NCBI RefSeq assembly: GCF_011752065.1
Contig: NZ_JAAIJY010000012.1
Coordinates: 1-64,000, forward strand
Length of the DNA stretch: 64,000 bases
Origin: Actinomyces sp. ZJ308
GTDB taxonomy: Bacteria > Actinomycetota > Actinomycetes > Actinomycetales > Actinomycetaceae
Direction: 5' to 3'
The position numbers and the translations under genes are program-made. Positions 37,451-45,710 of the stretch are shown here, piece after piece. The notes below the pieces were generated by a model that saw nothing but the letters and a program-made list of their open reading frames with translations, did no database searches and was not told where the DNA came from. How positions within the stretch are numbered: the stretch's first letter is position 1; each line of letters starts with the position of its first letter.

Positions 37451-38104
37451 ATGACCACGCGCGCCCGGACCGCAGCCCTCATCGACCACACCCTCCTCAA
37501 GCCCGAGGCCACCGCCGCCCAGGTCGAGGTGCTCATCGCCGAGGCCGCCGCCCTGGGCACCTACAGCGTCTGCGTCTCCCCGAGCCTGCTCCCGCTGGAC
37601 CTGCCTGCCGGCCTGCACCTGGCCACCGTCTGCGGCTTCCCCTCCGGCGCCCACGCCACCGCCGTCAAGGCCGCCGAGGCCGCCGACGCCGTCGCCAAGG
37701 GAGCCGAGGAGATCGATATGGTCGTCAACCTCCGCCTCGTCAAGGAGGGCGACCTCGACGGCGTCGAGGCCGATATCCGAGGTGTGCGCGAGGCCTGCCC
37801 GGGCGCCGTCCTCAAGGTCATCATTGAGTCCGCCGCCCTCACTGATGAGGAGATCGTCGCCACCTGCCGCGCTGCCGAGGCCGCCGGCGCCGACTTCGTC
37901 AAGACCTCCACCGGCTTCCACCCCGCCGGCGGCGCCTCCATCCACGCCGTCGCCCTCATGCGCGCCACCGTGGGCGACCGCCTCGGCGTCAAGGCCTCCG
38001 GTGGTATCCGCACCGCCGCAGACGCCCTCGCCATGGTCGAGGCCGGCGCCAACCGCCTGGGCCTGTCCGCCTCCGCCGCCGTTCTGGAGGGACTGGACGA
38101 CTGA
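37451..38104 (+). CDS. deoC: Deoxyribose-phosphate aldolase
   Basis: This 217-aa class I aldolase cleaves deoxyribose-5-P to glyceraldehyde-3-P and acetaldehyde. It shows [32 protein letters not shown], the Schiff-base motif [15 protein letters not shown] (about 151-165) and [16 protein letters not shown] 37451 follows GGAAGGAAG; a GTG at 37424 is in frame but lacks a ribosome binding site. It completes the pathway begun by deoA, although no phosphopentomutase lies in this cluster (the mutase at 43.7 kb is of the hexose type). Confidence 0.95.
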   Translation: MTTRARTAALIDHTLLKPEATAAQVEVLIAEAAALGTYSVCVSPSLLPLDLPAGLHLATVCGFPSGAHATAVKAAEAADAVAKGAEEIDMVVNLRLVKEGDLDGVEADIRGVREACPGAVLKVIIESAALTDEEIVATCRAAEAAGADFVKTSTGFHPAGGASIHAVALMRATVGDRLGVKASGGIRTAADALAMVEAGANRLGLSASAAVLEGLDD

Positions 38105-38133
38105 GCGGCTCCTGCGCGACTGAGAACCCCTGA

Positions 38134-38169
38134 CGGGCCCGGCATCTGGCGACAGCACTGCCGGGCCCG
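38134..38169 (+). terminator. Terminator after deoC
   Basis: CGGGCCCGGCA (38134-38144) pairs perfectly with TGCCGGGCCCG (38159-38169) around a 14-base loop. It closes the nucleoside operon. Confidence 0.72.
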
Positions 38170-38201
38170 CACTCGTGCGTGCGAGGAAGGATCGCCTCGA
38201 C

Positions 38202-38232
38202 TTGCAAAGTTTCGGGTACCCGAAACTATACT
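38202..38232 (+). promoter_or_regulatory. Promoter with a palindromic operator for the metal ABC transporter
   Basis: TTGCAA (38202-38207) and TATACT (38227-38232) flank a perfect 20-bp palindrome AGTTTCGGGTACCCGAAACT (38208-38227) that fills the spacer. ATG 38240 is 7 nt after the -10 box, so the mRNA is leaderless. A repressor bound here would block RNA polymerase. The palindrome differs from the Zur-like site at 9.6 kb; a DtxR/MntR-type regulator is my guess. Confidence 0.75.
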
Positions 38233-38239
38233 CGGCGCC

Positions 38240-39442
38240 ATGAGAACCATCCCCACTATGAGCCGCCGCAGCGTCGCGGCACTCGCCTGCCTCACCCTGT
38301 CCCTCCCGACCCTGGCGGCCTGCGGTCGTAGCTCGACCTCCGCCGACGCGTCGGGAACGGTCAAGGCGGTGGCCTCCACCACCCAGATCTGCGACTACAT
38401 CACCCAGCTCGCTTCTGGAGACGCCTCCAGTGATCTCTCCTTCGACCGCACCGGTGCGGACGGCAAGACCCAGCACTTCGGCGCCGACGCCGCCAAGGCC
38501 AAGTCGCGTCTCAAGCTCACTTGCCTGCTGGCACCCAACGCCTCCGCGCACGAGCACGACATGACCACCGCCCAGTCCAAGGCCCTGTCCGAGGCGGACC
38601 TCTTCTTCATCTCCGGGGTCGACCTGGAGCACTTCCTGGACTCCGCCGTCGACTCCACCGGCTTCAAGGGAACCATGGTGGTGACCTCCGGCGTCGCCGG
38701 AGCGGCCGACGTCGACGACCTCGCCGCCCAGCAGAAGGAGGAGGAGGGCAAGCCCTACAAGGTCGACCGGGGCAGTGCCAAGGTCGAGGTCGCCAAGTGG
38801 CCCTTCCCGGCGGAGGAGGGGGAGAGTGAGCCCGAGTTCCGCTTCGACCCGCACGTGTGGACCTCGCCGAAGAACGCCATCGTCCAGGTCACCAACATCG
38901 GTGCCGCCCTGGAGAAGGCCGCCCCCGACCAGGCCAGTGTGTTCCGCAGTCACGTGGACGCCTACGTCGCCAGGCTCAAGAAGCTCGACGAGTGGGCGGC
39001 CAGCTCCCTGAGCTCGGTGCCCCAGGACAAGCGCGTCCTGTTCACCAGCCACGACGCCTTCGGCTACTTCAGCAACGAGTTCGGCGTGAAGTTCGAGGGT
39101 GCGGCCCTGTCCGACTTCAACGCCCAGCAGGACGCCACCGCCGACAAGATCCAGGAGACCGCGGACAAGGTCAAGGCCTCCGGCGCCGTGGCCATCTTCG
39201 CCGAGAACTCCAACAACCCCAAGTCCGTCCAGAAGGTCGCCGAGGTCGCCGGGGTCAAGGCGGTCATCGGCGACGAGGCCCTCTACGGCGACTCCCTGGG
39301 CACCCCCGGATCCGACGGAGAGACCTACATCGGCTCCATCCTCCACAACGTCTCCAACCTCACCAAGGCCTGGGGCGGCACGGTCACCGAGATCCCCGCC
39401 GACCTCGCCCAGTGGACGCCCAAGGCATCCGACGTCAAGTGA
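38240..39442 (+). CDS. Zn/Mn ABC transporter substrate-binding lipoprotein
   Basis: This 400-aa cluster A-I binding protein has a signal with lipobox LAAC (MSRRSVAALACLTLSLPTLAAC). Likely metal ligands are His in NASAHEHDMT (about 104), His in RFDPHVWTSPKN (about 206), His in SHDAFGYFSNEFG (about 271) and Asp in GDEALYGDSLG. The third His is as in ZnuA, which favours zinc, while the manganese type usually has Glu there. An Asp/Glu/Lys-rich insert (about 165-200) lies where ZnuA has its His-rich loop, but it contains no His. It heads an operon with an ATPase and two permeases. Confidence 0.87.
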   Translation: MRTIPTMSRRSVAALACLTLSLPTLAACGRSSTSADASGTVKAVASTTQICDYITQLASGDASSDLSFDRTGADGKTQHFGADAAKAKSRLKLTCLLAPNASAHEHDMTTAQSKALSEADLFFISGVDLEHFLDSAVDSTGFKGTMVVTSGVAGAADVDDLAAQQKEEEGKPYKVDRGSAKVEVAKWPFPAEEGESEPEFRFDPHVWTSPKNAIVQVTNIGAALEKAAPDQASVFRSHVDAYVARLKKLDEWAASSLSSVPQDKRVLFTSHDAFGYFSNEFGVKFEGAALSDFNAQQDATADKIQETADKVKASGAVAIFAENSNNPKSVQKVAEVAGVKAVIGDEALYGDSLGTPGSDGETYIGSILHNVSNLTKAWGGTVTEIPADLAQWTPKASDVK

Positions 39443-39450
39443 GGCACCGC

Positions 39451-40251
39451 ATGACAGACCCCCGTGATCACGCACCCGTCTCGGCCGAGCCGGTCGTCAC
39501 CCTGGAGGACGCCTCCTTCTCCTACGGCTCCTCCACCGTGCTCACCGGCGTCGACGGCCGGGTCCCGGCCGGGCAGGCCCTCGCCCTCGTCGGCCCCAAC
39601 GGCTCGGGCAAGACCACCCTCATGCGGGCCCTGCTCGGCATGGTGAGCGTCACTGCCGGACGGGTGCGGGTCAACGGGGCGGCTCCGGGGCGCGCCCCGC
39701 GAGGGTCTGTCGGATACGTCCCCCAGGTCAGCGACCTCGACCCCACCTTCCCCGTCACCGTGCGGGAGGTGGTCCAGATGGGCATGTACTCCCAGCTCGG
39801 TATCCTGCGGCGCCCCGGCGCCGAGACCCGTCGTCGGGCCCTGGAGGCTCTTGAGAGCGTCGGCCTGGCCGACCGCGCCGAACGCCGCTTCGGCACCCTG
39901 TCCGGCGGCCAGCAGCAGCGCGTCCTCGTGGCGCGCTGCGTGGCCGCCAGGCCCCGCCTCATCCTCCTGGACGAGCCCTTCAACGGCCTGGACCAGCCCA
40001 ACCGCGAGGCCCTGCTGTCCATCATCACTGATCTCAAGGCTCAGGGCATCTCCCTGATCATCTCCACCCACGACCTGGTCCTGGCCCAGGAGACCTGCGA
40101 GCAGGCGGCGCTCCTGGCCGGGCGTCAGGTCGCCTTCGGGCCCCGCGACGAGGTCCTCGTGGCCCGCTACATCGACGAGGCCTACGGCGGCCACGGCACC
40201 ACCCGACTGCTGGGCCTGCGCTCGGCGGCCGACGCGGGGGAGTCCCAGTGA
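39451..40251 (+). CDS. Metal ABC transporter ATP-binding protein
   Basis: This 266-aa ATPase has GPNGSGKTTLMRALLG (about 46-61), LSGGQQQRVLVARCVA (about 149-164), Walker B LILLDEPFNGLD and switch STHD. The sequence VGYVPQVSDLDPTFPVTVREV is typical of ZnuC/MntB-type ATPases. It starts 8 nt after the binding-protein gene. Its TGA overlaps the permease GTG. Confidence 0.92.
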   Translation: MTDPRDHAPVSAEPVVTLEDASFSYGSSTVLTGVDGRVPAGQALALVGPNGSGKTTLMRALLGMVSVTAGRVRVNGAAPGRAPRGSVGYVPQVSDLDPTFPVTVREVVQMGMYSQLGILRRPGAETRRRALEALESVGLADRAERRFGTLSGGQQQRVLVARCVAARPRLILLDEPFNGLDQPNREALLSIITDLKAQGISLIISTHDLVLAQETCEQAALLAGRQVAFGPRDEVLVARYIDEAYGGHGTTRLLGLRSAADAGESQ

Positions 40252-41294
40252 ACGGCTTCATGACGCTCTTCAGTCAGGCCCTCGAGCAGTTGCGCCTGGC
40301 GGCCGTGAACGTCCCGGGCCTGACGTCCCTGGCCGATGCCCCCTTCCTCTTCCGGCCCCTGATCATGGTGGTGCTCCTGGGCGTCGTCGCCGGCGTCATC
40401 GGCGTCATCATCAACCTGCGCAGCGCCGAGTTCAGCGCCGAGGCCATGGTCCACGCCGTCTTCCCCGGGATCGTCGCCGGCGCCGTCTACTGGGGGATCA
40501 ACGCGATCATCCCGGCCGCCTCCGTGGTGGCCGTCGCCGCGGCCCTGGTCCTGACGATCGTCTCCCACCGGGCGCGTCGGGGTGAGGCCTCCGAGGCCGG
40601 CACCGCCGTCGTGCTGACTAGCTTCTTCTCGATCGGGCTCATCCTCTCCCTGGCCAAAGGCGACATGTCCGGCCAGCTCGAGGCCCTCATGTTCGGTCGC
40701 CTCCTGGAGGTCACCGATGAGCGCCTGGCCCAGGCGCTCATCGTGTGCGTCGTCGCGCTCGTGCTCATTGCGGCCACCTGGAAGGAGCAGGTCGCCTACG
40801 CCTTCGACCGCACCGGCGCCCGCGCCTCGGGGCTGAGGCTCCTCGCACTCGACCTGGTCCTCAACACCGCCATCGCGGCGGCGGTCGTCTCGGCCTCGAC
40901 GGCGGTGGGCACCCTCCTCGTCATCGGCTACCTCGTCATCCCCGGAGCGACGGCGCGCATCCTCGCCTCGCGGGTGCGCACCATGGTGCTCGTCGCCATC
41001 GCCGTCGGGGTGGGTGGCGGCTATCTCGGAATGCTGCTCATGGCCCTGCCTGAGACCCTCGACAAACCGGTCTCCCCGCAGGCCGCCGTGGCCCTGGTCA
41101 TGACCGCGATCCTCCTCCTCGCCGTCGGCATCGCCGCCGCACGCGAGCGGCTGCGCGGGGCGCTGCGGCGAGCCCGGTCGGTACAGGCGGCGGTCCCGAC
41201 GACGGCGTCTCGCGCGGGCGCGGACGACGCCTCGCACGATGCTGCGGCCGTACGGGACGCCGAGGCCTCGCTCGCCGAAGGGAGCCGGGTATGA
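40248..41294 (+). CDS. Metal ABC transporter permease, subunit 1
   Basis: This 348-aa ABC-3 permease has about eight helices, with the family block RSAEFSAEAMVHAVFPGIVA (about 63-82) and TAVGTLLVIGYLVIPGATAR. A hydrophilic C-terminal tail of about 50 residues is longer than usual. GTG 40248 overlaps the ATPase stop; an in-frame ATG follows at 40260. The stop overlaps the second permease start (ATGA). Confidence 0.9.
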   Translation: MNGFMTLFSQALEQLRLAAVNVPGLTSLADAPFLFRPLIMVVLLGVVAGVIGVIINLRSAEFSAEAMVHAVFPGIVAGAVYWGINAIIPAASVVAVAAALVLTIVSHRARRGEASEAGTAVVLTSFFSIGLILSLAKGDMSGQLEALMFGRLLEVTDERLAQALIVCVVALVLIAATWKEQVAYAFDRTGARASGLRLLALDLVLNTAIAAAVVSASTAVGTLLVIGYLVIPGATARILASRVRTMVLVAIAVGVGGGYLGMLLMALPETLDKPVSPQAAVALVMTAILLLAVGIAAARERLRGALRRARSVQAAVPTTASRAGADDASHDAAAVRDAEASLAEGSRV

Positions 41295-42175
41295 GCATCG
41301 GGCTCGACATCCTCCTGCTGCCCATCATCGAGGTCGTCCTCATGGGGCTGCTGGCCGGCCTGGTGGGGGCGATCGCGCTGGTCCACCGCAGGATCTTCTT
41401 CACCGAGTCACTCACCCACGCGACCTTCCCCGGCGCGATCGTCGGCGTCGTCGTGGCCGCATGGATCTCGCAGGCGCTGCTTGGCCAGCGCGCCGACTTC
41501 ACCCTCCTGTCCAGCCTGGTGCTGGTGGGGGCGGGTCTCATGTGCCTGCCGATGATCTGGCTCATGCGACGGCTCTCGCAGGTACCGGGCATGACGTCCC
41601 AGTCGGCGGCCGGCGTCGTCCTCACCTTCGGGTTCGCCCTGGGCTACTTCCTCTCCAAGTGGTTCTCGCCGCTGCCCCTCAAGGTGGACTCCTTCCTGGC
41701 CGGATCCGTCCTCAATGTCAGCCGCGTGGACGTCATCGCCGTCGGCGTCGTCCTGGTGCTCACGGTGCTCGTGCTCCTCGTGGCCGGGCGATTCCTCACC
41801 TTCTACAGCTTCGACCCGCTGGGCTACCGCGCCAGCGGCCTGCGCCCCGCCTGGGCCGAGGCCACCGTCATGCTCATGATCACGCTGACCATCGTCATGC
41901 TGGTCCCGGCCGTCGGCACGATCCTGCCCATCGCACTCATCGCCGCACCTGCGGCCGCGCTGGCGCCGTGGACCTCCACCATGCGCCGGCTGCTCGTGGC
42001 GGCCCCGATCCTCGGGGCCGCCACGGCCCTGGCGGGGCTGCTGGTCGCCGTGCGCTTGAGCCTGTCAGCGGGCGGTGTCATCGCCGTGGCCTCGGGGCTG
42101 GTGTACGTCATCTCCGCCGCCGCCCACTGGGTTGCGATGAGCAGGATCCGGGCCAGGATCCCGGTCCGGCACTGA
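41291..42175 (+). CDS. Metal ABC transporter permease, subunit 2
   Basis: This 294-aa ABC-3 permease has about eight helices, with VHRRIFFTESLTHATFPGAI (about 31-50) and VPAVGTILPIALIAAPAAAL. The pairing of two different ABC-3 permeases in one operon recalls TroC/TroD systems for Mn/Zn. It is the last gene of the unit; no terminator is obvious before the convergent gene 29 nt away. Confidence 0.9.
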   Translation: MSIGLDILLLPIIEVVLMGLLAGLVGAIALVHRRIFFTESLTHATFPGAIVGVVVAAWISQALLGQRADFTLLSSLVLVGAGLMCLPMIWLMRRLSQVPGMTSQSAAGVVLTFGFALGYFLSKWFSPLPLKVDSFLAGSVLNVSRVDVIAVGVVLVLTVLVLLVAGRFLTFYSFDPLGYRASGLRPAWAEATVMLMITLTIVMLVPAVGTILPIALIAAPAAALAPWTSTMRRLLVAAPILGAATALAGLLVAVRLSLSAGGVIAVASGLVYVISAAAHWVAMSRIRARIPVRH

Positions 42176-42204
42176 CATCAAGCCCGGAACGGTTCAGTCA
42201 CATG

Positions 42205-42624
42205 TCAGGAGGCGCGGCGCGAGCGCATGGCTCTGAGCTGGGTGAGTGAGGAGTCCTCCGAAAGCTCCTGGTAGCGCGTCGAGCCGAGAGGGACCAGCGC
42301 CACCCGGCCCTGGCCATCATGGTGGAAGCCCCAGCCGTAGCGCTTGGCCAGCGGTGAGGAGCGCAGGCAGGCCTGAGGCTTGGCGAAGAAGGCCTCCCGC
42401 CGGGCGGCCCGCTCCGGGGGCTCGATGCCCTGACGGATGGCGTGCACCTCGAACAGCAGGTCGTCGGAGGTCAGCTCGTAGGGGCGCTCACTGAGGAGCC
42501 GGTACTGGAGGAGGGCGATCGTCGGGGGCCTGCCCGCCGGGCCGGCAGGAGGCTCCTGCGCGCCCTGCGCCGGGCAGTCCTCGGCAACCCGGATGAATGT
42601 CTCGGTGTAGTTGGTGCTGCTCAT
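42205..42624 (-). CDS. DUF6157-like protein
   Basis: This 139-aa protein begins MSSTNYTETFIRVAEDCPA and contains TIALLQYRLLSERPYELTSD, then KRYGWGFHHDGQGRVALVPL, matching the DUF6157 family. No membrane segment is seen. TAGCGT (42632-42637) ends 7 nt before the ATG (leaderless). It is divergent from the AraC-type regulator with 110 nt between, so it may be its target. The function is unknown. Confidence 0.72.
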   Translation of the reverse strand: MSSTNYTETFIRVAEDCPAQGAQEPPAGPAGRPPTIALLQYRLLSERPYELTSDDLLFEVHAIRQGIEPPERAARREAFFAKPQACLRSSPLAKRYGWGFHHDGQGRVALVPLGSTRYQELSEDSSLTQLRAMRSRRAS

Positions 42625-42734
42625 GGCCAGAACGCTAAGGGGACCGGCAGGGGCGGCATAGGAGAAAGGCGACAGGTGGCGGTGGATGGCACGACGGCGG
42701 CTGCGAGGCACGGGTGCGTGCCACACTAGAGGCC

Positions 42735-43595
42735 ATGTCAGCCGATCTGGACTGTGGCCCACGGGAGTCCCCGATCCGTCCGCGGGAGCGCACCGGGGTG
42801 CTGGCACCGGACAACCTCACCCGTTACCGCGCGCACTGGGTGGCACCCGATCCCGCGGTGGCCGACGTCGTCGACCAGTACTGGCACGTCTCATGGAACC
42901 TGGGCGACCAGAGCGTGGACCAGCGGATCATCGACGCCCCGGCCGTGACCCTGACGGTGGAGGAGGGTGATGTGCCCGCGCCCCTGGTCATCACCGGAGT
43001 CCAGGCCCGCGCCTGGCACCGCACGATCCACGGCCATGGAAGGGTCTTCGCCATACGGCTGCGACCCGCGGGACTCGCCGTCCTCAGCGCCCTGTCGCCC
43101 CAGCGCCTGGCCAACGCCACGCTTCCCCTGACCGAGGAGCTGGACGCTGGACTGCACGCACTCATGCGCAGGATCGCAGCCCACCCCACGCCCCGGGCCC
43201 GCGCCCGGGCCGCCGATGAGGCGATCCGGGCACGGCTGGCCGACCACCCGCCCTCGGAGGGCGGCCTCCTGGCCAACCGGGTGGTCGATGAGCTGCGCTC
43301 CCGGCTTCACCGGCGCACAGGCGACTCCCTGCCTGCGGCCCTGCACGTCAGCGAGCGCACGATCCAGCGCTGCCTGCGCGCCACCCTGGCACGCGGTCCG
43401 AGATGGGTGGGGCACCGCATCAGGCTCCAAGAGGTGGTTCTGGCGCTCACAACGCGCCCTGACGCCGACCTGGCCACGATCGCCGCCGATCTCGGCTTCG
43501 CCGACCAGTCCCACCTGGCGGGCGCCTTCAGGGCCGCCTGCGGACTGAGCCCCAGCGCCTACCGACGCAGCCTTGAGGTCCTCATCAACGGATGA
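42735..43595 (+). CDS. AraC-family transcriptional regulator
   Basis: This 286-aa regulator has an N-terminal sensor domain of the DUF6597 kind (PDNLTRYRAHWVAPDPAVAD..., YWHVSWNL) and a C-terminal AraC domain: RRTGDSLPAALHVSERTIQR (about 197-216) and IAADLGFADQSHLAGAFRAA (about 253-272), then GLSPSAYRR. ATG 42735 is chosen because CACACT (42722-42727) lies 7 nt upstream. The inducer is unknown; the divergent DUF6157 gene is the nearest candidate target. Confidence 0.85.
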   Translation: MSADLDCGPRESPIRPRERTGVLAPDNLTRYRAHWVAPDPAVADVVDQYWHVSWNLGDQSVDQRIIDAPAVTLTVEEGDVPAPLVITGVQARAWHRTIHGHGRVFAIRLRPAGLAVLSALSPQRLANATLPLTEELDAGLHALMRRIAAHPTPRARARAADEAIRARLADHPPSEGGLLANRVVDELRSRLHRRTGDSLPAALHVSERTIQRCLRATLARGPRWVGHRIRLQEVVLALTTRPDADLATIAADLGFADQSHLAGAFRAACGLSPSAYRRSLEVLING

Positions 43596-43710
43596 TCAAC
43601 GAGATGATGCGCATGCCACCCACACCCTAGGACTCGCACCTCTCATCGACGAGGCCCCACCCTTCTGAGAAAGCCGGTGTCGAAGAGCGACGTGAGAGAC
43701 CGGGGCCGGC

Positions 43711-45450
43711 TCAGGCGGCGATCCCCAGGACACCGCGCAGGTCGGCCTTGATGGCCTCCAGACGCTCAGCCGCCGCCTCGCGAACCTCGGCCACCGGTGC
43801 GTCACCCACCGGCAGGATCACCTCGCAGTAGCACTTGAGCTTGGGCTCAGTCCCGGAAGGACGCACGACGACCCGGTCGTCCGAGGCCGTCACCCACACC
43901 AGCCCGTTCGTGGGAGGCAGTGTGCCGCCATTGCCGTCCGAGACGCCGTCGAGCAGGTCCACCGTCGTGGTGACCGGGGAGCCGGCGAGCTTGGCCGGGG
44001 CCCCGCCCGAACGCAGGCGCTCCATGGTCGCGGTGATGATGCCGAGGTCCTCGACCCGCATACTCAACGGACTCGTGGCGTGCAGGCCGTGCTCACGAGC
44101 CAGCCGGTCGAGCAGGTCCTGCAGTGTTCGCCCCTGCTGCTTGAGCACGGAGGTCAGTACCGCCAGCCTCACCGAGGCGGAGATGCCGTCCTTGTCCCGC
44201 ACCGCGGCAGGATCCACGCAGTAACCCAGCGCCTCCTCGTAGCCGAAGACCAGACCCGGCTCCCGGCTGATCCACTTGAATCCCGTCAGCGTGCGGCGGA
44301 ACCCCAGTCCGTGGGACTGGGCGATCCGGCGCAGCAGCCGCGAGGAGACCACGGAGCAGGCCAGGACCCCGTTGCCGGCGAACGCGGCCAGCTCGGCGGC
44401 CTGCTCACCCAGGAGCGCACCGACCTCGTCTCCGGTCAGCTGGCGCCAGCCGCTGGGAGCGTCCTCGTCCGGGACGGCGGCCGAGCAGCGGTCAGCATCA
44501 GGGTCGTTGGCGATCACCAGGTCCGCCTCGACCTCTCGCGCCTTGTCCAGCGCCAGGTCCAGGGCCCCGGGCTCCTCCGGGTTGGGGAATGCCACCGTCG
44601 GGAAGTCGGGATCGGGATCGAACTGCTCGGCCACCTCGACGACGTCGGTGAACCCGACCCGGGCAAGCACCTCACGGCAGGTGGCTCCGCCCACGCCGTG
44701 CATCGCCGTCAGTACGATCCGCACCGGGGCGGGGGCCTTCATCCGGGCCGCCTGCGCGGCCCGCTCGACGTACTCCTCGCGGATGGCCGGATCGGCCGTC
44801 TCCCAGCCCGACTGCGGGCGGGGCACGGACGTCACCGGCCCGACGGCGTCGATCGCCGACGCGATCTGAGCATCATAGGGAGGGACGATCTGAGCGCCCT
44901 GGCCCCAGTCGGTCACTGCCCGTCCACCCAGGTAGACCTTGTATCCGTTGTCCTGGGGAGGGTTGTGCGAGGCGGTCACCATGACGCCGGCGTCGGCCTC
45001 CAGGCGCCGCAGCGCGAAGGCGAGGACCGGAGTGGGACAGTGCGACTCGAAGAGGATGGCCCGCCCACCCGCACCCGTGACCACCGCGGCCGTGTCGCGG
45101 GCGAACTGCTCGGAGTTGTGACGGGCGTCGTAACCGATGACGACGCTGAAACCCTCGCCAAGACGGTCCCTGAGATAAGCGGACAGACCCGCGGCGGCCC
45201 GAATGACGACGACCCGGTTCATCCGGTTGGGGCCGCCGCCCAGGCGGCCGCGCAAGCCGGCCGTACCGAAGGCCAGCGTGCCGCTGAAGGCGTCACCGAG
45301 GGCCGCCCGAGCGACCTCAGCCCGCTCGCCCTGAGAGCGGGCAGCAGCCAGGAGCTCAGTGAGCTCGGCGCGGGTGACAGGATCCGGATCGTCCTGTATC
45401 CAGGCGTTCACGGCAGCGTCGTCGTATACGTCTACGGGGCCTCGGGTCAT
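43711..45450 (-). CDS. Phosphoglucomutase/phosphomannomutase family protein
   Basis: This 579-aa alpha-D-phosphohexomutase shows GTAGLRGRLGGGPNRMN (about 56-72), the phosphoserine loop VMVTASHNPPQDNGYKVY (about 148-165), the metal loop VIANDPDADRCSAAV (about 305-319), a sugar loop GYEEALGYCVD (about 398-408) and the phosphate loop VRPSGTEPKLKCY. Length and GYEEALGY suggest the PgcA-like subclass acting on glucose-1-P, with mannose-1-P also possible. I chose ATG 45450: TACCGT (45458-45463) ends 7 nt before it; an upstream ATG at 45522 would cross that promoter. Confidence 0.88.
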   Translation of the reverse strand: MTRGPVDVYDDAAVNAWIQDDPDPVTRAELTELLAAARSQGERAEVARAALGDAFSGTLAFGTAGLRGRLGGGPNRMNRVVVIRAAAGLSAYLRDRLGEGFSVVIGYDARHNSEQFARDTAAVVTGAGGRAILFESHCPTPVLAFALRRLEADAGVMVTASHNPPQDNGYKVYLGGRAVTDWGQGAQIVPPYDAQIASAIDAVGPVTSVPRPQSGWETADPAIREEYVERAAQAARMKAPAPVRIVLTAMHGVGGATCREVLARVGFTDVVEVAEQFDPDPDFPTVAFPNPEEPGALDLALDKAREVEADLVIANDPDADRCSAAVPDEDAPSGWRQLTGDEVGALLGEQAAELAAFAGNGVLACSVVSSRLLRRIAQSHGLGFRRTLTGFKWISREPGLVFGYEEALGYCVDPAAVRDKDGISASVRLAVLTSVLKQQGRTLQDLLDRLAREHGLHATSPLSMRVEDLGIITATMERLRSGGAPAKLAGSPVTTTVDLLDGVSDGNGGTLPPTNGLVWVTASDDRVVVRPSGTEPKLKCYCEVILPVGDAPVAEVREAAAERLEAIKADLRGVLGIAA

Positions 45451-45532
45451 ATCCGTGACGGTACCGCGACAAAAGTGCCGAAAGCGTTCATAATGACTCT
45501 CCTCACGGGTGTTTCCAGACACAAGGAGAATC

Positions 45533-45610
45533 GTGTCAACGAAGCCTCAGGTCACACGTAGAATAAGTGTTTCCAAACTAAATTCAGTTTATAATTCGAT
45601 TCTTTTCTAG
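45533..45610 (+). CDS. Possible 25-aa reading frame, perhaps a gene remnant
   Basis: GTG 45533 has a strong AAGGAG 7 nt upstream and encodes MSTKPQVTRRISVSKLNSVY plus five residues. The first ten residues look like the start of LacI-family regulators (MxxKPxVTRRDVA), after which the match stops in AT-rich sequence. GTGTTTCCA occurs at 45509-45517 and again at 45567-45575. It could be the stub of a lost regulator, or a leader peptide. Low confidence. Confidence 0.25.
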   Translation: MSTKPQVTRRISVSKLNSVYNSILF

Positions 45611-45710
45611 ACGTCCAGGACATCTGATGACACGGCGGAATTTAACGGTGGAATCGGTTGGACCGCAACGAGACGTCATTGGAGCACCTCGCCTCCAGTA
45701 GCCTCGGATC

